A stretch of DNA of 64,000 nucleotides from Smithella sp035382085. Its GTDB lineage: Bacteria > Desulfobacterota > Syntrophia > Syntrophales > Smithellaceae. The stretch lies in assembly GCA_035382085.1 (NCBI GenBank), contig DAOSZO010000003.1, forward strand, positions 14,459 to 78,458. The letters run 5' to 3'. The notes beneath the pieces were generated by a model, which saw only the letters and a list, made by a program, of their open reading frames with translations, did no database searches and had not been told where the DNA came from. Below are positions 16,266 through 24,335 of the stretch, one piece after another (within the stretch, counting starts at the first letter, position 1; the number at the start of each line of letters is the position of its first letter). Made by a program: the position numbers and the translations under genes.

Positions 16266-17444
16266 ATGATTTCAAAGCGGGCATCGCGTTTCACGTCTTT
16301 CATTGTGATGGACGTGATGGCCAGGGCCGAAGAGCTGGAGCGGCGGGGTGAAGACATCATCCACATGGAAGTCGGGGAACCGGACTTCCCCACACCGCGC
16401 GTCATCACGCAGGCCGCCCGGGAAGCCCTTTCAAAACATCGGACCCGTTATACCCACGCGCTGGGATTGCTGGAATTAAGACAGGCCATCTGCGATCATT
16501 ACCGCCGGGAATACGGCGTGAGCGTGACGCCGGACCGTGTGCTGGTTTCCACCGGCACCTCGCCCGCGCTGCTCTTTGCGATGCTGGCCATTCTGGATCC
16601 CGGCGACGACGTCATCGTTTCCAATCCGCGTTATCCCTGCTACCAGAATTTCATTCTGGCCGCCGGGGGAAAAGTCCGGGAGGTCAGAACCTATCCGGAA
16701 GAGGGATTTCAATACCGCCCGCAGGACATCAAGAAAAAGCTCGCGCCGAAAACGAAGGCCATTCTGATTAACTCGCCTTCCAACCCCACCGGCATCGTGA
16801 TGACGCCGGAACAGCTGCGGAGCGTGGCGCAATTCGACAAGCCATACATCATCTCGGACGAAATCTATCATGGCCTGGTTTACAGGGACCGAGCCCATTC
16901 CATCCTGGAATTCACGGACAGGGCTTTTGTCATCAATGGATTTTCCAAATTATACGCCATGACCGGCTGGCGGCTTGGCTACTGCATTTTCCCGAAAGAA
17001 TTTTCCGCCGTCATGCAACGCATTCACCAGAATTTCATGATTTCCGCCAGCGCCTTCATCCAGTGGGCCGGCATCGCCGCCCTGACCAAAGCCCGGAAGG
17101 ATGTCGCCAAAATGGTCAGGATTTATGACGAGCGCCGGCGGTACATGCTGGCGCGTTTAAAGGAAATGGGTTTCGTTATTCATGTCGAACCGACGGGCGC
17201 TTTTTACGTCTTCGCCGACGCACGGCGATTCTGCAGGGATTCTTATCGGGAAGCTTTCCGGATCACCGAAGAAGCCAAAGTCGGTGTCACGCCCGGCATC
17301 GATTTCGGCAGCGGCGGCGAAGGATTCCTGCGTTTTTCGTATGCCAATTCCCTGGATCACCTCAAAGAGGGACTGAACCGTCTGGAGCAATACCTGCGCG
17401 GTCGGAAAGAAACCGCGCCACGGCCTTTTCGCGCGAAGAAATGA
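16266..17444 (+). CDS. Class I/II PLP-dependent aminotransferase
   Basis: 392 residues of the fold-type I aspartate aminotransferase superfamily. The N-terminal part has MEVGEPDFPTP. The PLP region shows STGTSPALLFAM and NSPSNPTGIV (Asn-Pro-Asn/Gly loop), and the Schiff-base lysine is in GFSKLYAMTGWRLG. FLRFSYAN carries the substrate carboxylate arginine. Start at ATG 16266 follows GGGAGCGGAT. Substrate cannot be told; relatives act on aromatic, aspartate or alanine substrates. It lies 66 bp before nikR in the same direction, but a promoter for nikR is visible between them. Confidence 0.9.
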   Translation: MISKRASRFTSFIVMDVMARAEELERRGEDIIHMEVGEPDFPTPRVITQAAREALSKHRTRYTHALGLLELRQAICDHYRREYGVSVTPDRVLVSTGTSPALLFAMLAILDPGDDVIVSNPRYPCYQNFILAAGGKVREVRTYPEEGFQYRPQDIKKKLAPKTKAILINSPSNPTGIVMTPEQLRSVAQFDKPYIISDEIYHGLVYRDRAHSILEFTDRAFVINGFSKLYAMTGWRLGYCIFPKEFSAVMQRIHQNFMISASAFIQWAGIAALTKARKDVAKMVRIYDERRRYMLARLKEMGFVIHVEPTGAFYVFADARRFCRDSYREAFRITEEAKVGVTPGIDFGSGGEGFLRFSYANSLDHLKEGLNRLEQYLRGRKETAPRPFRAKK

Positions 17445-17450
17445 TATGGC

Positions 17451-17478
17451 TTGACTAAAAAAGCATCTCTCATATATT
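17451..17478 (+). promoter_or_regulatory. Sigma-70-type promoter of nikR
   Basis: TTGACT at 17451-17456 and TATATT at 17473-17478, separated by 16 bp. Each box matches five of six consensus bases. The start site would be near 17485, about 26 bp before the nikR ATG. Confidence 0.55.
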
Positions 17479-17510
17479 TTTACCAAAATTTACCGGGGAG
17501 GATTCCAAAC

Positions 17511-17927
17511 ATGTCCGAACTTGTGCGATTCGGCGTATCACTCGAGAAGAGTCTGCTGGTCAAATTCGACAACCTTATCAAACGGAAGCAGTACACCAAC
17601 CGCTCCGAAGCCATCCGCGATTTGATCCGCGAAGAACTGGTGAAAAAGGAATGGACGGAAAACAGGGAGGTAACCGGCGCGATCACCCTGGTGTATGACC
17701 ATCACACCAGGGAACTGGTCAACAAAATCCTGGATGTCCAGCATGACTTTCATGCCCTCATCCTTTCCACCCAGCACATTCATCTGGATCATCACAACTG
17801 TTTCGAAATCATCGTCACCAAAGGACTCTCCAGGGCCATTTCAGGATTGTATCTCAAGCTCAAGGCCATCAAAGGCGTGAAACATGCGGGCTTCATGATG
17901 GCCACCAAGGGACACGCCCTGCCCTGA
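17511..17927 (+). CDS. nikR: Nickel-responsive transcriptional regulator NikR
   Basis: 138 residues: an N-terminal ribbon-helix-helix (VRFGVSLEKSLLVKFDNLI...YTNRSEAIRDLIRE) and a C-terminal ACT-like domain. The nickel-binding set is complete: His78, His89, His91 and Cys97, with the same spacing as H76, H87, H89 and C95 of E. coli NikR (QHIHLDHHNC). With nickel bound it represses nickel uptake genes. Start at ATG 17511 after GGGGAGG; the longer open frame has no ribosome site. A NikR-like operator lies at 25133-25163 before the nickel transport operon. Confidence 0.95.
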   Translation: MSELVRFGVSLEKSLLVKFDNLIKRKQYTNRSEAIRDLIREELVKKEWTENREVTGAITLVYDHHTRELVNKILDVQHDFHALILSTQHIHLDHHNCFEIIVTKGLSRAISGLYLKLKAIKGVKHAGFMMATKGHALP

Positions 17928-18013
17928 ATGCCGCGGCCGTTTATACCAAGATCGCACGATTATCGCGATAACGCGGTCGGCGTTGGCGTGACGTCCATAA
18001 GAGGTGACGCAAA

Positions 18014-19210
18014 GTGAAAATTCTATACTACGATTGTTTTGCCGGTATCAGCGGCGACATGAACCTGGGCGCCCTGCTCGATCTGGGCGTGGATCAAAAA
18101 TATTTGTCAAAAGAGCTGGGCAAACTTTCCCTCGGTTCCTATCAATTGAATATCTATCGGGCTCAGCGCGGCGCGATCACCGGCACCAAAGTTGACGTCG
18201 TCGTGCCTTCCCGGAAAAGAGGAAGTTTAAAGCACCGAACGTTCAGCGATATCGCCCAACTGATCAAGCAAAGCCGATTGACCGCCGGCGCCAAGAAAAT
18301 CAGTCTGGATATTTTCACCCTTCTGGCCCGCGCGGAAGCAAAAATCCACGGATACCCGATCGGAAAAGCGCGCTTTCATGAAGTCGGCGCCATTGATTCA
18401 ATCGTCGACATCGTCGGCGCGGCCGTTTGCCTTGACGATTTGAAGGCCGACAAAATCATCGCCTCGCCGCTTCAGCTCGGCTCCGGCGTCATTCACTGCA
18501 GCCACGGCATCCTGCCCGTTCCGGCTCCGGCCACGGCGGAAATCCTCAAGGGCATTCCGGTCAGAACAGGGCTTGTCCCCTTTGAAGCCACCACGCCCAC
18601 CGGCGCGGCGATCATCGCCGCCACCGCGTCGTCTTTCACCGAACACATTGAATTCACGCCGCAGAACATCGGTTACGGGCTGGGCAGCAAGGAATCCTCC
18701 ATCCCCAACGTCCTGCGCGTGTTTTTGGGCGAACAGCCCGCCCTCGCCGCTGAGGCTCGCGGCAGGGAAACGGCCGAAGCCGTGATGATTGAATGCAATC
18801 TGGACGACATGACTCCGGAACTCTACGAGGACTTGATGGAGCTTCTTTTTTCCGCGGGCGCCCAGGATGTCTTCTTCACGCCCATCATCATGAAAAAGTC
18901 CCGCCCCGCGGCGAGTGTCTCCGTTCTGTGCGATGTCAGCCGGCAGGAGGCGATGGAACAGATTTTGTGGCGGCATTCCTCGACCTTCGGTCTGCGATCC
19001 CATCGCGTGATCAAATCCATGCTGCCACGAAAAACCGTTACGGTGAAAACCCCCTACGGGAACGTCGGCATAAAATGCGGCTATTGGAACGGGCGCGTCA
19101 TCAAGACCAAGCCGGAATACGAAGACTGCAAGAAGCTGGCCAGGGAAAACGGCGTCGCCCTGCAGGAGGTTTACAAAAGCGCGCTCGCGAAAATAAGGAA
19201 CAAGCCATGA
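18014..19210 (+). CDS. larC: LarC-type nickel insertion protein (pyridinium-3,5-bisthiocarboxylate pincer cofactor synthesis)
   Basis: 398 residues of the LarC/TIGR00299 family. LarC inserts nickel into the pincer nucleotide that LarB and LarE prepare. Visible signatures: CFAGISGDMNLGALLDLG at the N-terminus, FHEVGAIDSIVDIVGA, and ECNLDDMTPELYEDLMELLF in the second half. It is one continuous frame, unlike the Lactobacillus gene, which needs a programmed frameshift. It starts with GTG at 18014 after GAGGTGA and overlaps larB by ATGA. No larA-type racemase gene lies in the window. Confidence 0.93.
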   Translation: MKILYYDCFAGISGDMNLGALLDLGVDQKYLSKELGKLSLGSYQLNIYRAQRGAITGTKVDVVVPSRKRGSLKHRTFSDIAQLIKQSRLTAGAKKISLDIFTLLARAEAKIHGYPIGKARFHEVGAIDSIVDIVGAAVCLDDLKADKIIASPLQLGSGVIHCSHGILPVPAPATAEILKGIPVRTGLVPFEATTPTGAAIIAATASSFTEHIEFTPQNIGYGLGSKESSIPNVLRVFLGEQPALAAEARGRETAEAVMIECNLDDMTPELYEDLMELLFSAGAQDVFFTPIIMKKSRPAASVSVLCDVSRQEAMEQILWRHSSTFGLRSHRVIKSMLPRKTVTVKTPYGNVGIKCGYWNGRVIKTKPEYEDCKKLARENGVALQEVYKSALAKIRNKP

Positions 19211-19956
19211 CCCCAAAAGAGCTCAAAACGCTTCTGGAGAGGATTCGCGACGGCAAACTGGCCGTCGAAGACGGCCTGTCGCAACTCGAGCACTTCCCCT
19301 ACAGGGAGCTTGACTGCGCCAAACTCGACACGCACCGCGAATTGCGCACCGGCCATCCGGAAGTCCTCTTCTGTCCGGGAAAAACCAAAGAGCAGATTAA
19401 AAATATTTTCAGGGAAATGACGGCGGGGGGATCAAACATTCTGGCCACGCGCGCCAGTGAAGAAATATTTGCCGCCGTCCGGGATATCTGTCCCGCCGCG
19501 TCTTATCATCCTCTCGCACGCGCCATCACCCTGATCAAAAAGAAACCGCGGCCATCAAAACATTATATCGCCGTCGTCTCGGCGGGAACAGCCGATCTGC
19601 CCGTCGCCGAAGAAGCAGCGATCACCGCCGAAGTTTTCGGCAACCGCGTGCAAAGAATCGCGGATGTCGGCGTGGCCGGCATCCACCGCTTGTTCGACAA
19701 ATTGGAAATCATCCGCCGCGCGCGCGTGATTGTCGCGGTCGCGGGCATGGAAGGCGCCCTGCCCAGTGTCATTGCCGGGCTGGTGGACAAACCCGTCATC
19801 GCCGTGCCGACGTCCGTCGGGTATGGAGCGAGCTTTCAGGGCGTGGCGGCCCTGCTGGCCATGCTCAACAGCTGCGCCGGAGGCGTCGCGGTCGTCAACA
19901 TCGACAACGGCTTTGGCGCCGGTTGCGTCGCCAGCAAGATCAACAAACTGAAGTAA
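19207..19956 (+). CDS. larB: LarB-type NaAD carboxylase/hydrolase of nickel pincer cofactor synthesis
   Basis: 249 residues. LarB carboxylates nicotinic acid adenine dinucleotide and hydrolyses it to the biscarboxylate precursor. The C-terminal half is PurE-like: VVSAGTADLPVAEEAA, ADVGVAGIHRL, VAGMEGALPSVIAGL and NIDNGFGAGC. The N-terminal portion has the family segment HPEVLFCPGKTKEQI. The ATG at 19207 lies in the ATGA overlap with larC, so the two are translationally coupled. larE is about 800 bp further on, on the opposite strand, with a gene cassette between. Confidence 0.94.
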   Translation: MTPKELKTLLERIRDGKLAVEDGLSQLEHFPYRELDCAKLDTHRELRTGHPEVLFCPGKTKEQIKNIFREMTAGGSNILATRASEEIFAAVRDICPAASYHPLARAITLIKKKPRPSKHYIAVVSAGTADLPVAEEAAITAEVFGNRVQRIADVGVAGIHRLFDKLEIIRRARVIVAVAGMEGALPSVIAGLVDKPVIAVPTSVGYGASFQGVAALLAMLNSCAGGVAVVNIDNGFGAGCVASKINKLK

Positions 19957-19997
19957 TCGCCGGCACCATTATGGAGACAATAGAAAACAAATGCAAG

Positions 19998-20024
19998 CCG
20001 ATTCATACAGATTGTATAAATCGG
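19998..20024. repeat. 27-bp near-perfect palindrome with ATACA...TGTAT core
   Basis: CCGATT-C-ATACA-GAT-TGTAT-A-AATCGG: 12 of 13 arm bases pair. A related core ATACAG-A-CTGTAT lies at 20141-20153, and a half site ATTTATACAG at 20104-20113. All three are in the AT-rich region between larB and the cassette. They look like binding sites of one protein, or remnants of an element. Confidence 0.55.
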
Positions 20025-20140
20025 AAATTAAAAAGCAACAATCAGTATTTAATAGATTGATTTTATTCAACTATCGTTGTAATAAGAGGAAAATACAAAA
20101 ACGATTTATACAGAAAGGGAGTGTCTGCGTTTGCAGAATT

Positions 20141-20153
20141 ATACAGACTGTAT
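20141..20153. repeat. Perfect palindrome ATACAG-A-CTGTAT
   Basis: A 13-bp perfect 6-1-6 palindrome followed by AAAT, as in the related site at 20005-20020. It ends eight bases before the left cassette junction, so it belongs to the receiving DNA and not to the cassette. Confidence 0.5.
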
Positions 20154-20161
20154 AAATATTG

Positions 20162-20765
20162 TTCGACACAAGAAAGGAATGATCACACATGTTCAATAGT
20201 CTTCTACCACTAATCATTATCCTCGTTCTTCTCTTAGCAATTGTCGCTGCCATAAAAATATTCATGAAACAAAAAGCACAAGGTGAGCAGACCTACCCAT
20301 ACGAGAAGGGGCCAGCTTTGTTCTCTCCTGCCGAACGCTCTTTCCTTGGCGTACTTGAGCAGGTGATTAATAATCGCTATCGTTTAATGGGGAAAATTCG
20401 TTTGGCCGACATCGTAAAGGTAAAAAACGGATTAAACAAAAGTTCATGGCAAAATGCATTCAATAAAATCCAGAGCAAGCATGTTGACCTAGTTGCATGC
20501 GACCCAACGACACTGAGCGTTATATTTGTAATTGAGCTTGACGATAAAACACACAAACAATCAAAAACGCAAAGCCGCGACAAATTCGTTGACAATGTTA
20601 TGCGGGCTGCTGGTATTCCTATCGTTCATTTTACAGCGAAGAATAGTTATTCCCTGCAAGAAATCGAAAGCATACTTTTACAAGCCGGCGTATTGGTAAA
20701 ATCATAAAGAGTCGAACAAAGCGCTAAAGCCGACGGCCGCTTCGCGGCTGCGGCTTAGCTTTTCG
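20162..20765 (+). mobile_element. Single integron-type gene cassette carrying a DUF2726 gene
   Basis: The left boundary box is GTTCGAC at 20161-20167, exactly complementary to the GTCGAAC R'' box at 20711-20717. The right boundary box is GTTCGAG at 20765-20771. Circularising between the two G residues would recreate a complete attC with perfectly paired outer boxes. The gene starts 27 bp after the left junction. No integrase gene is present in the window. Confidence 0.75.
20189..20707 (+). CDS. Membrane-anchored DUF2726 protein, possible PD-(D/E)XK nuclease fold
   Basis: 172 residues. Residues about 4-27 form one strong membrane helix (LLPLIIILVLLLAIVAAIKIF). The rest is a DUF2726 domain: LFSPAERSFLGVLEQVI, then VDLVACDPTTLSVIFVIELDDKTHKQS. 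The pattern D-x(n)-E-x-D-D-K fits a restriction-endonuclease-like core, so a nucleic-acid role is possible. The gene is the cargo of an attC-bearing cassette and is more AT-rich than the lar genes around it, which indicates horizontal acquisition. Start at ATG 20189 with AAGGAATG upstream. Confidence 0.8.
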   Translation: MFNSLLPLIIILVLLLAIVAAIKIFMKQKAQGEQTYPYEKGPALFSPAERSFLGVLEQVINNRYRLMGKIRLADIVKVKNGLNKSSWQNAFNKIQSKHVDLVACDPTTLSVIFVIELDDKTHKQSKTQSRDKFVDNVMRAAGIPIVHFTAKNSYSLQEIESILLQAGVLVKS

Positions 20766-20771
20766 TTCGAG
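20711..20771 (+). other. attC recombination site of the DUF2726 cassette
   Basis: Order: GTCGAAC (R''), GCTAAAGCCGACGGCCGC, loop TTC, GCGGCTGCGGCTTAGC, GTTCGAG (R'). Its core is almost that of the aadA-type attC. One arm has extra unpaired bases (GCTA[A]AGCCG against CGGCTTAGC), the strand asymmetry that integrases need. It starts three bases after the stop codon. Confidence 0.8.
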
Positions 20772-20774
20772 CGA

Positions 20775-21602
20775 TCATCTTCGTTTTTTACACTGAAGCA
20801 CTTCGTTCATGCTTCCCGTGCGGTAACCTTGCAGATCCAGTGCGCAATACGCAAAACCGAGTCGGCGGAATTTTTTGTCAACCTCGTCCATCAATTTCAG
20901 ATTAAAAAATCTTCGCCTTTCAGATCCCGCCACTTCAATTCTCGCCGTATCGTTATGACAACGGACGCGGACTTGCTTAAAACCTCGCTCCATAAGAAAT
21001 TGTTCGGCTTTTTCGATCCTTTCGAGTTTGTCTGGTGTGATTTTTTCGCCGTACGGAAAGCGGGAAGCCAGGCAGGCACAGGCGGGTTTGTCCCACGTCG
21101 GCAAGCCCATCTGCTTTGATAATTTTCGGATGGCCGCCTTCCCGAAGCCGGCTTCCATCAGCGGGCTGAGAATTCCCAATTCTTCGACGGCACGCATTCC
21201 GGGCCGGTAATCCCGAAGATCATCCCTGTTCGAGCCCTCGGCGATATGCTCAATGCCGTGCCGCCCAGCCACGGCCTTTATCTTTGAAAAGAGAGCGCGC
21301 TTGCACAAATAACAACGGTCTGGCCGGTTATCGGAAAAACCCTTGAGGTTCAGTTCTTCCGACTGGACAATGACATGCGCGACACCGAGACGCCGGGCGA
21401 ACTCCGACGCTTCCCGGAATTCCCGCTCCGGATGGATGGGCGATCGCGCCGTCACGGCAAGCACTTTGTCGCGCAAAACTTCGCGGGCGACTTTCAAAAG
21501 AAAAGTGCTGTCCGCGCCGCCGGAGAAAGCCACGGCCAAAGAACCCATCTTTGCAAGACCCATCTGGAGCTGTTTTAATGAATCATGATATTTTGCAGGC
21601 AT
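20775..21602 (-). CDS. larE: LarE-type sulfur transferase of nickel pincer cofactor synthesis
   Basis: 275 residues of the PP-loop ATP pyrophosphatase family. The ATP loop is AFSGGADSTFLLKVA (SGGxDS). LarE adenylylates the substrate carboxylate and gives it sulfur from a conserved cysteine located in ACLASRFPYG. Here the segment reads CACLASR, with an extra cysteine two residues earlier, and CYLCK occurs upstream. Several nearby cysteines hint at the iron-sulfur-dependent variant of LarE, which is inference. It is the last gene of the nickel transport operon; its ATG overlaps the nikO stop codon region. Confidence 0.93.
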   Translation of the reverse strand: MPAKYHDSLKQLQMGLAKMGSLAVAFSGGADSTFLLKVAREVLRDKVLAVTARSPIHPEREFREASEFARRLGVAHVIVQSEELNLKGFSDNRPDRCYLCKRALFSKIKAVAGRHGIEHIAEGSNRDDLRDYRPGMRAVEELGILSPLMEAGFGKAAIRKLSKQMGLPTWDKPACACLASRFPYGEKITPDKLERIEKAEQFLMERGFKQVRVRCHNDTARIEVAGSERRRFFNLKLMDEVDKKFRRLGFAYCALDLQGYRTGSMNEVLQCKKRR

Positions 21603-21605
21603 CGT

Positions 21606-22343
21606 TCATCCACATCGCTGAAGCGACAAGGGGAGTTCCAGATGATTCTCTTCCAACAACGCTTTATCCCTCAGAATATCGTGGGCCGGGCCGTCGGCGA
21701 CCACCGCGCCTTCCTTGATGACAATGCAGCGCCGGCAGACATCCATGATCAAATCCAGATCGTGCGACGCGATGATTTTGGAATGCTCAAAGGTCTTCAG
21801 CAGATTAATCAGCAGGCGTCTTGACCGGGGATCGAGATTGGCGGCCGGTTCGTCCATTGCCAGAATATCCGGCTCCATGGCGATGACCGAAGCGATGGCC
21901 ACGGCGCTTTTCTGACCGCTGGAGAGGTGATGCGGCGGTTTGTCTTTCAATTCCAGGGCGTTCACCAGATTCAGCGCGAAATCCACCCGTTCCCGTACCG
22001 CGGCTTCTTCCAAGCCCAGATTGAGCGGTCCGAAGGCGACGTCTTCGTAAACCGTCGGCATGAAAAGCTGGTCATCGGGATTTTGAAAGACGATGCCGAC
22101 TTTTCTGCGGATTTCCTGCTGGGTTTTCTTCGTCAGATAAACATCGCCGATATTCACGGTGCCCGACGTCGGCATGAGGTAGCCGTTGAGGTGCATCAGC
22201 AGAGTGGATTTGCCCGCTCCGTTGGCGCCGATGATGCCCACCGATTCGCCGTGCGTGATCCGAAAGGAAATATCCTTCAGCGCCCGCGTCCCGTCGGGAT
22301 AGGAAAAGGAAACATTTTTAAATTCGACGATGTGGTGGCTCAT
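21606..22343 (-). CDS. nikO: Nickel/cobalt ECF transporter ATPase (NikO/CbiO)
   Basis: 245-residue ABC ATPase that powers the ECF-type metal importer. Walker A is GANGAGKSTL, the signature motif is HLSSGQKSAVAIA, Walker B is ILAMDEPAANLD and the H-loop is IIASHDLDLI. The start is ATG 22343 (MSHHIVEFKNVSFSYPDG); the much longer open frame upstream lies inside nikQ and is not coding. The start overlaps the nikQ stop by 4 bp. Nickel rather than cobalt is inferred from NikR, LarE and hydrogenase neighbours. Confidence 0.93.
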   Translation of the reverse strand: MSHHIVEFKNVSFSYPDGTRALKDISFRITHGESVGIIGANGAGKSTLLMHLNGYLMPTSGTVNIGDVYLTKKTQQEIRRKVGIVFQNPDDQLFMPTVYEDVAFGPLNLGLEEAAVRERVDFALNLVNALELKDKPPHHLSSGQKSAVAIASVIAMEPDILAMDEPAANLDPRSRRLLINLLKTFEHSKIIASHDLDLIMDVCRRCIVIKEGAVVADGPAHDILRDKALLEENHLELPLSLQRCG

Positions 22344-23149
22344 GAAAACATCCCCTGCGTAAACCGGCCCAGGATTTCGGTTGCCGGATAAAATCTGAAA
22401 ACGAAAAGCAGGGCAACGGAGCACACGACAAAAACAACATCGCCCGATTTCATTCGAAAACGCTTGAGTGTCGGCATGTCGCCCTCGAATCCCCGCGACA
22501 GCATGGCATGATAGACCCGCTCCGCTCTTTCCACGGCTCTCAAGAAAAGTGTTCCGGTCAGGCGGACGAAAATTTTCACGCCCTCGCCGCGCCCGTCGAA
22601 GGAACGCATGTTTCTGGCCCGGACAATCCGCATGGTTTCTTCCATCAGGACGAACAGATAACGGTAGAGAAAAAGAAGTTGTGAAACAAAAATCGCAGGC
22701 AGTCCAAGACGTCTCAAGGCATGGCAGACGCCGGGAAAAGAAGTGGTGGCAATAAGCAGTAAAGCCGTGCTGACGGTAAGGGCAAACTTCAGCAGGATGG
22801 AAACAAAAGACAGCCACCCGGCCGAAACGCTGAAATCCTTGAATATCGCAACCTGCGCTGAATCCAGCAACGGATTGAAGATGCCGATGAAAACGGCGAA
22901 GGGTGAAACGAAAAGGACTTTTTTGAAAATGAGCCCAAACGGAATCTCTCCCAGCGTCATCAGGAGCATCGGATAGAGAAAAAAGGGCAGCAGGCCGAAA
23001 ACTTCATATTTGGAAAAAGAAATCACCGTGACCAGAAAGAGCAGGGTGACAACCAGTTTGACCCGCGGATCTAGCCGGTGAACGACGGTATCCTTATAGG
23101 AAAGCTGATCAAGAAAACCGATATTGTAATATTGGGTGTCAAACGTCAT
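22340..23149 (-). CDS. nikQ: Nickel/cobalt ECF transporter transmembrane subunit (NikQ/CbiQ)
   Basis: 269 residues with about five to six hydrophobic segments. It is the T component that links the ATPase to the substrate-binding membrane subunit. Family signs: VHRLDPRVKLVVTLLFL at the N-terminus (YKDxxxHRLDPRxK) and RARNMRSFDGRG and MLSRGFEGDMP, the cytoplasmic coupling helices with Ala-Arg-Gly-like motifs. It lies between nikM (105 bp upstream) and nikO (overlapping). Confidence 0.92.
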   Translation of the reverse strand: MTFDTQYYNIGFLDQLSYKDTVVHRLDPRVKLVVTLLFLVTVISFSKYEVFGLLPFFLYPMLLMTLGEIPFGLIFKKVLFVSPFAVFIGIFNPLLDSAQVAIFKDFSVSAGWLSFVSILLKFALTVSTALLLIATTSFPGVCHALRRLGLPAIFVSQLLFLYRYLFVLMEETMRIVRARNMRSFDGRGEGVKIFVRLTGTLFLRAVERAERVYHAMLSRGFEGDMPTLKRFRMKSGDVVFVVCSVALLFVFRFYPATEILGRFTQGMFS

Positions 23150-23255
23150 GGTTTTGATCCGGCCGGAAATTTAAGGTTGGCTTAAAATACCATACGCCCC
23201 GGCAGCAAATCCAGTTATTTTCCGCCGGGGCGTTCGATGGGCATTTCAATAAAAA

Positions 23256-24290
23256 TTACCGTCTTTTTAAAAGACGTATTCCGAAACCGATAAAAACAAT
23301 CAGCATCAAAACAATGACCGACCCGACCACGCCGGCAACGGACGTGCCGGGTTCAATGGCGGGCCAAACTGGAGATGACTCGTCAGTTTTTTGCTCGGTG
23401 GCAGCCGGCCTAAAACCGTAATCGGGGAGGAATGCTGTTTTTTCCTGGATATCCTTCAAAATGAGGGCAATGCTGTTTTTTTGTTCCTCAAGCTCGCTTT
23501 TGCCAGTGACCTTTTCAATGGACCACTCCAATCCATCTGGATATGTCGAGGCAAACCAGGAAAGCGCGCCGCCGGTAACGACCGCCAGAATCACAAAAGC
23601 CACAAGAACATTCCTTATGGAAAGACCGGCATCCAGAGGGCGAGCGGCGACATTGGCTTCCAGAATTTCCGGCCGGACCTGTTTCACATAAAGGATGATA
23701 CCGCCCGTAATGATTCCTTCCACTAAACCGATGGCCAGATGAATCGGCTGCATCAGCAGGACAAAAGTGCCGAAAGGCAGTTCGCTCTTACCGGATAAGA
23801 GCGTTTCCAGAACCACCGAAAAGGCGCCGAGCTGAAGCGCGATGATCACGCTGACAATGGCAGCGATGAAAATTCGCTTGGTGTTTGTCGCGTCTCCGGC
23901 AATCGGTTTATAAATCAAAGGATAAGCGACAAAACACGGATAGATTCCAAGATTCCAGATATTGCAGCCCAAGGCGAGCAGCCCACCGTCAGCGAAAAAG
24001 AGCGCCTGCACGACAAGCACCGAAGCGATGGCCAAAAATGCCGCGTAAGGTCCCAGAAGAACGGCCAAAATCATACCTCCGCCGATATGACCGCTGGATC
24101 CCGTTCCCGGAATGGTAAAATTGATCATCTGTGCCGCGAAAATAAATGCGCCCATGATGCCCATCAGCGGAATGGTCTTGTTATCAAGGTTTTCCTTCAA
24201 TTTTTTCGATGAGTACCCGATGGCCGCAACAGAACCGGCCCACATCGTTGCTCCCACGGTTGGCGAGAGTAAAGCATCTGCCATGTGCAT
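23256..24290 (-). CDS. nikM: Nickel ECF transporter substrate-binding subunit, NikM-NikN fusion
   Basis: 344 residues. The mature N-terminus MHMADALLSP has Met1 and His2, the direct nickel ligands of NikM/CbiM, so the start at 24290 is fixed by function and by GGAG eight bases upstream. The first ~225 residues are the NikM membrane domain (GTGSSGHIGGGMILAVLLGPYAAF). The rest has two hydrophobic helices around a soluble loop (VLVAFVILAVVTGGALSWFAS and VVGSVIVLMLIVFIGFGI), matching the usually separate NikN/PDGLE protein. Nickel import through the inner membrane is the likely role. Confidence 0.92.
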   Translation of the reverse strand: MHMADALLSPTVGATMWAGSVAAIGYSSKKLKENLDNKTIPLMGIMGAFIFAAQMINFTIPGTGSSGHIGGGMILAVLLGPYAAFLAIASVLVVQALFFADGGLLALGCNIWNLGIYPCFVAYPLIYKPIAGDATNTKRIFIAAIVSVIIALQLGAFSVVLETLLSGKSELPFGTFVLLMQPIHLAIGLVEGIITGGIILYVKQVRPEILEANVAARPLDAGLSIRNVLVAFVILAVVTGGALSWFASTYPDGLEWSIEKVTGKSELEEQKNSIALILKDIQEKTAFLPDYGFRPAATEQKTDESSPVWPAIEPGTSVAGVVGSVIVLMLIVFIGFGIRLLKRR

Positions 24291-24335
24291 ACTGGAATCT
24301 CCTTTTATAAAAAGTCCAGATCCTACGGTGGATTG

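Noticed and set aside
22344..22817. 158-residue N-terminal extension of the NikO ATPase
   Set aside because: It is nikQ read in another frame; MSHHIVEFKN at 22343 is the expected start.
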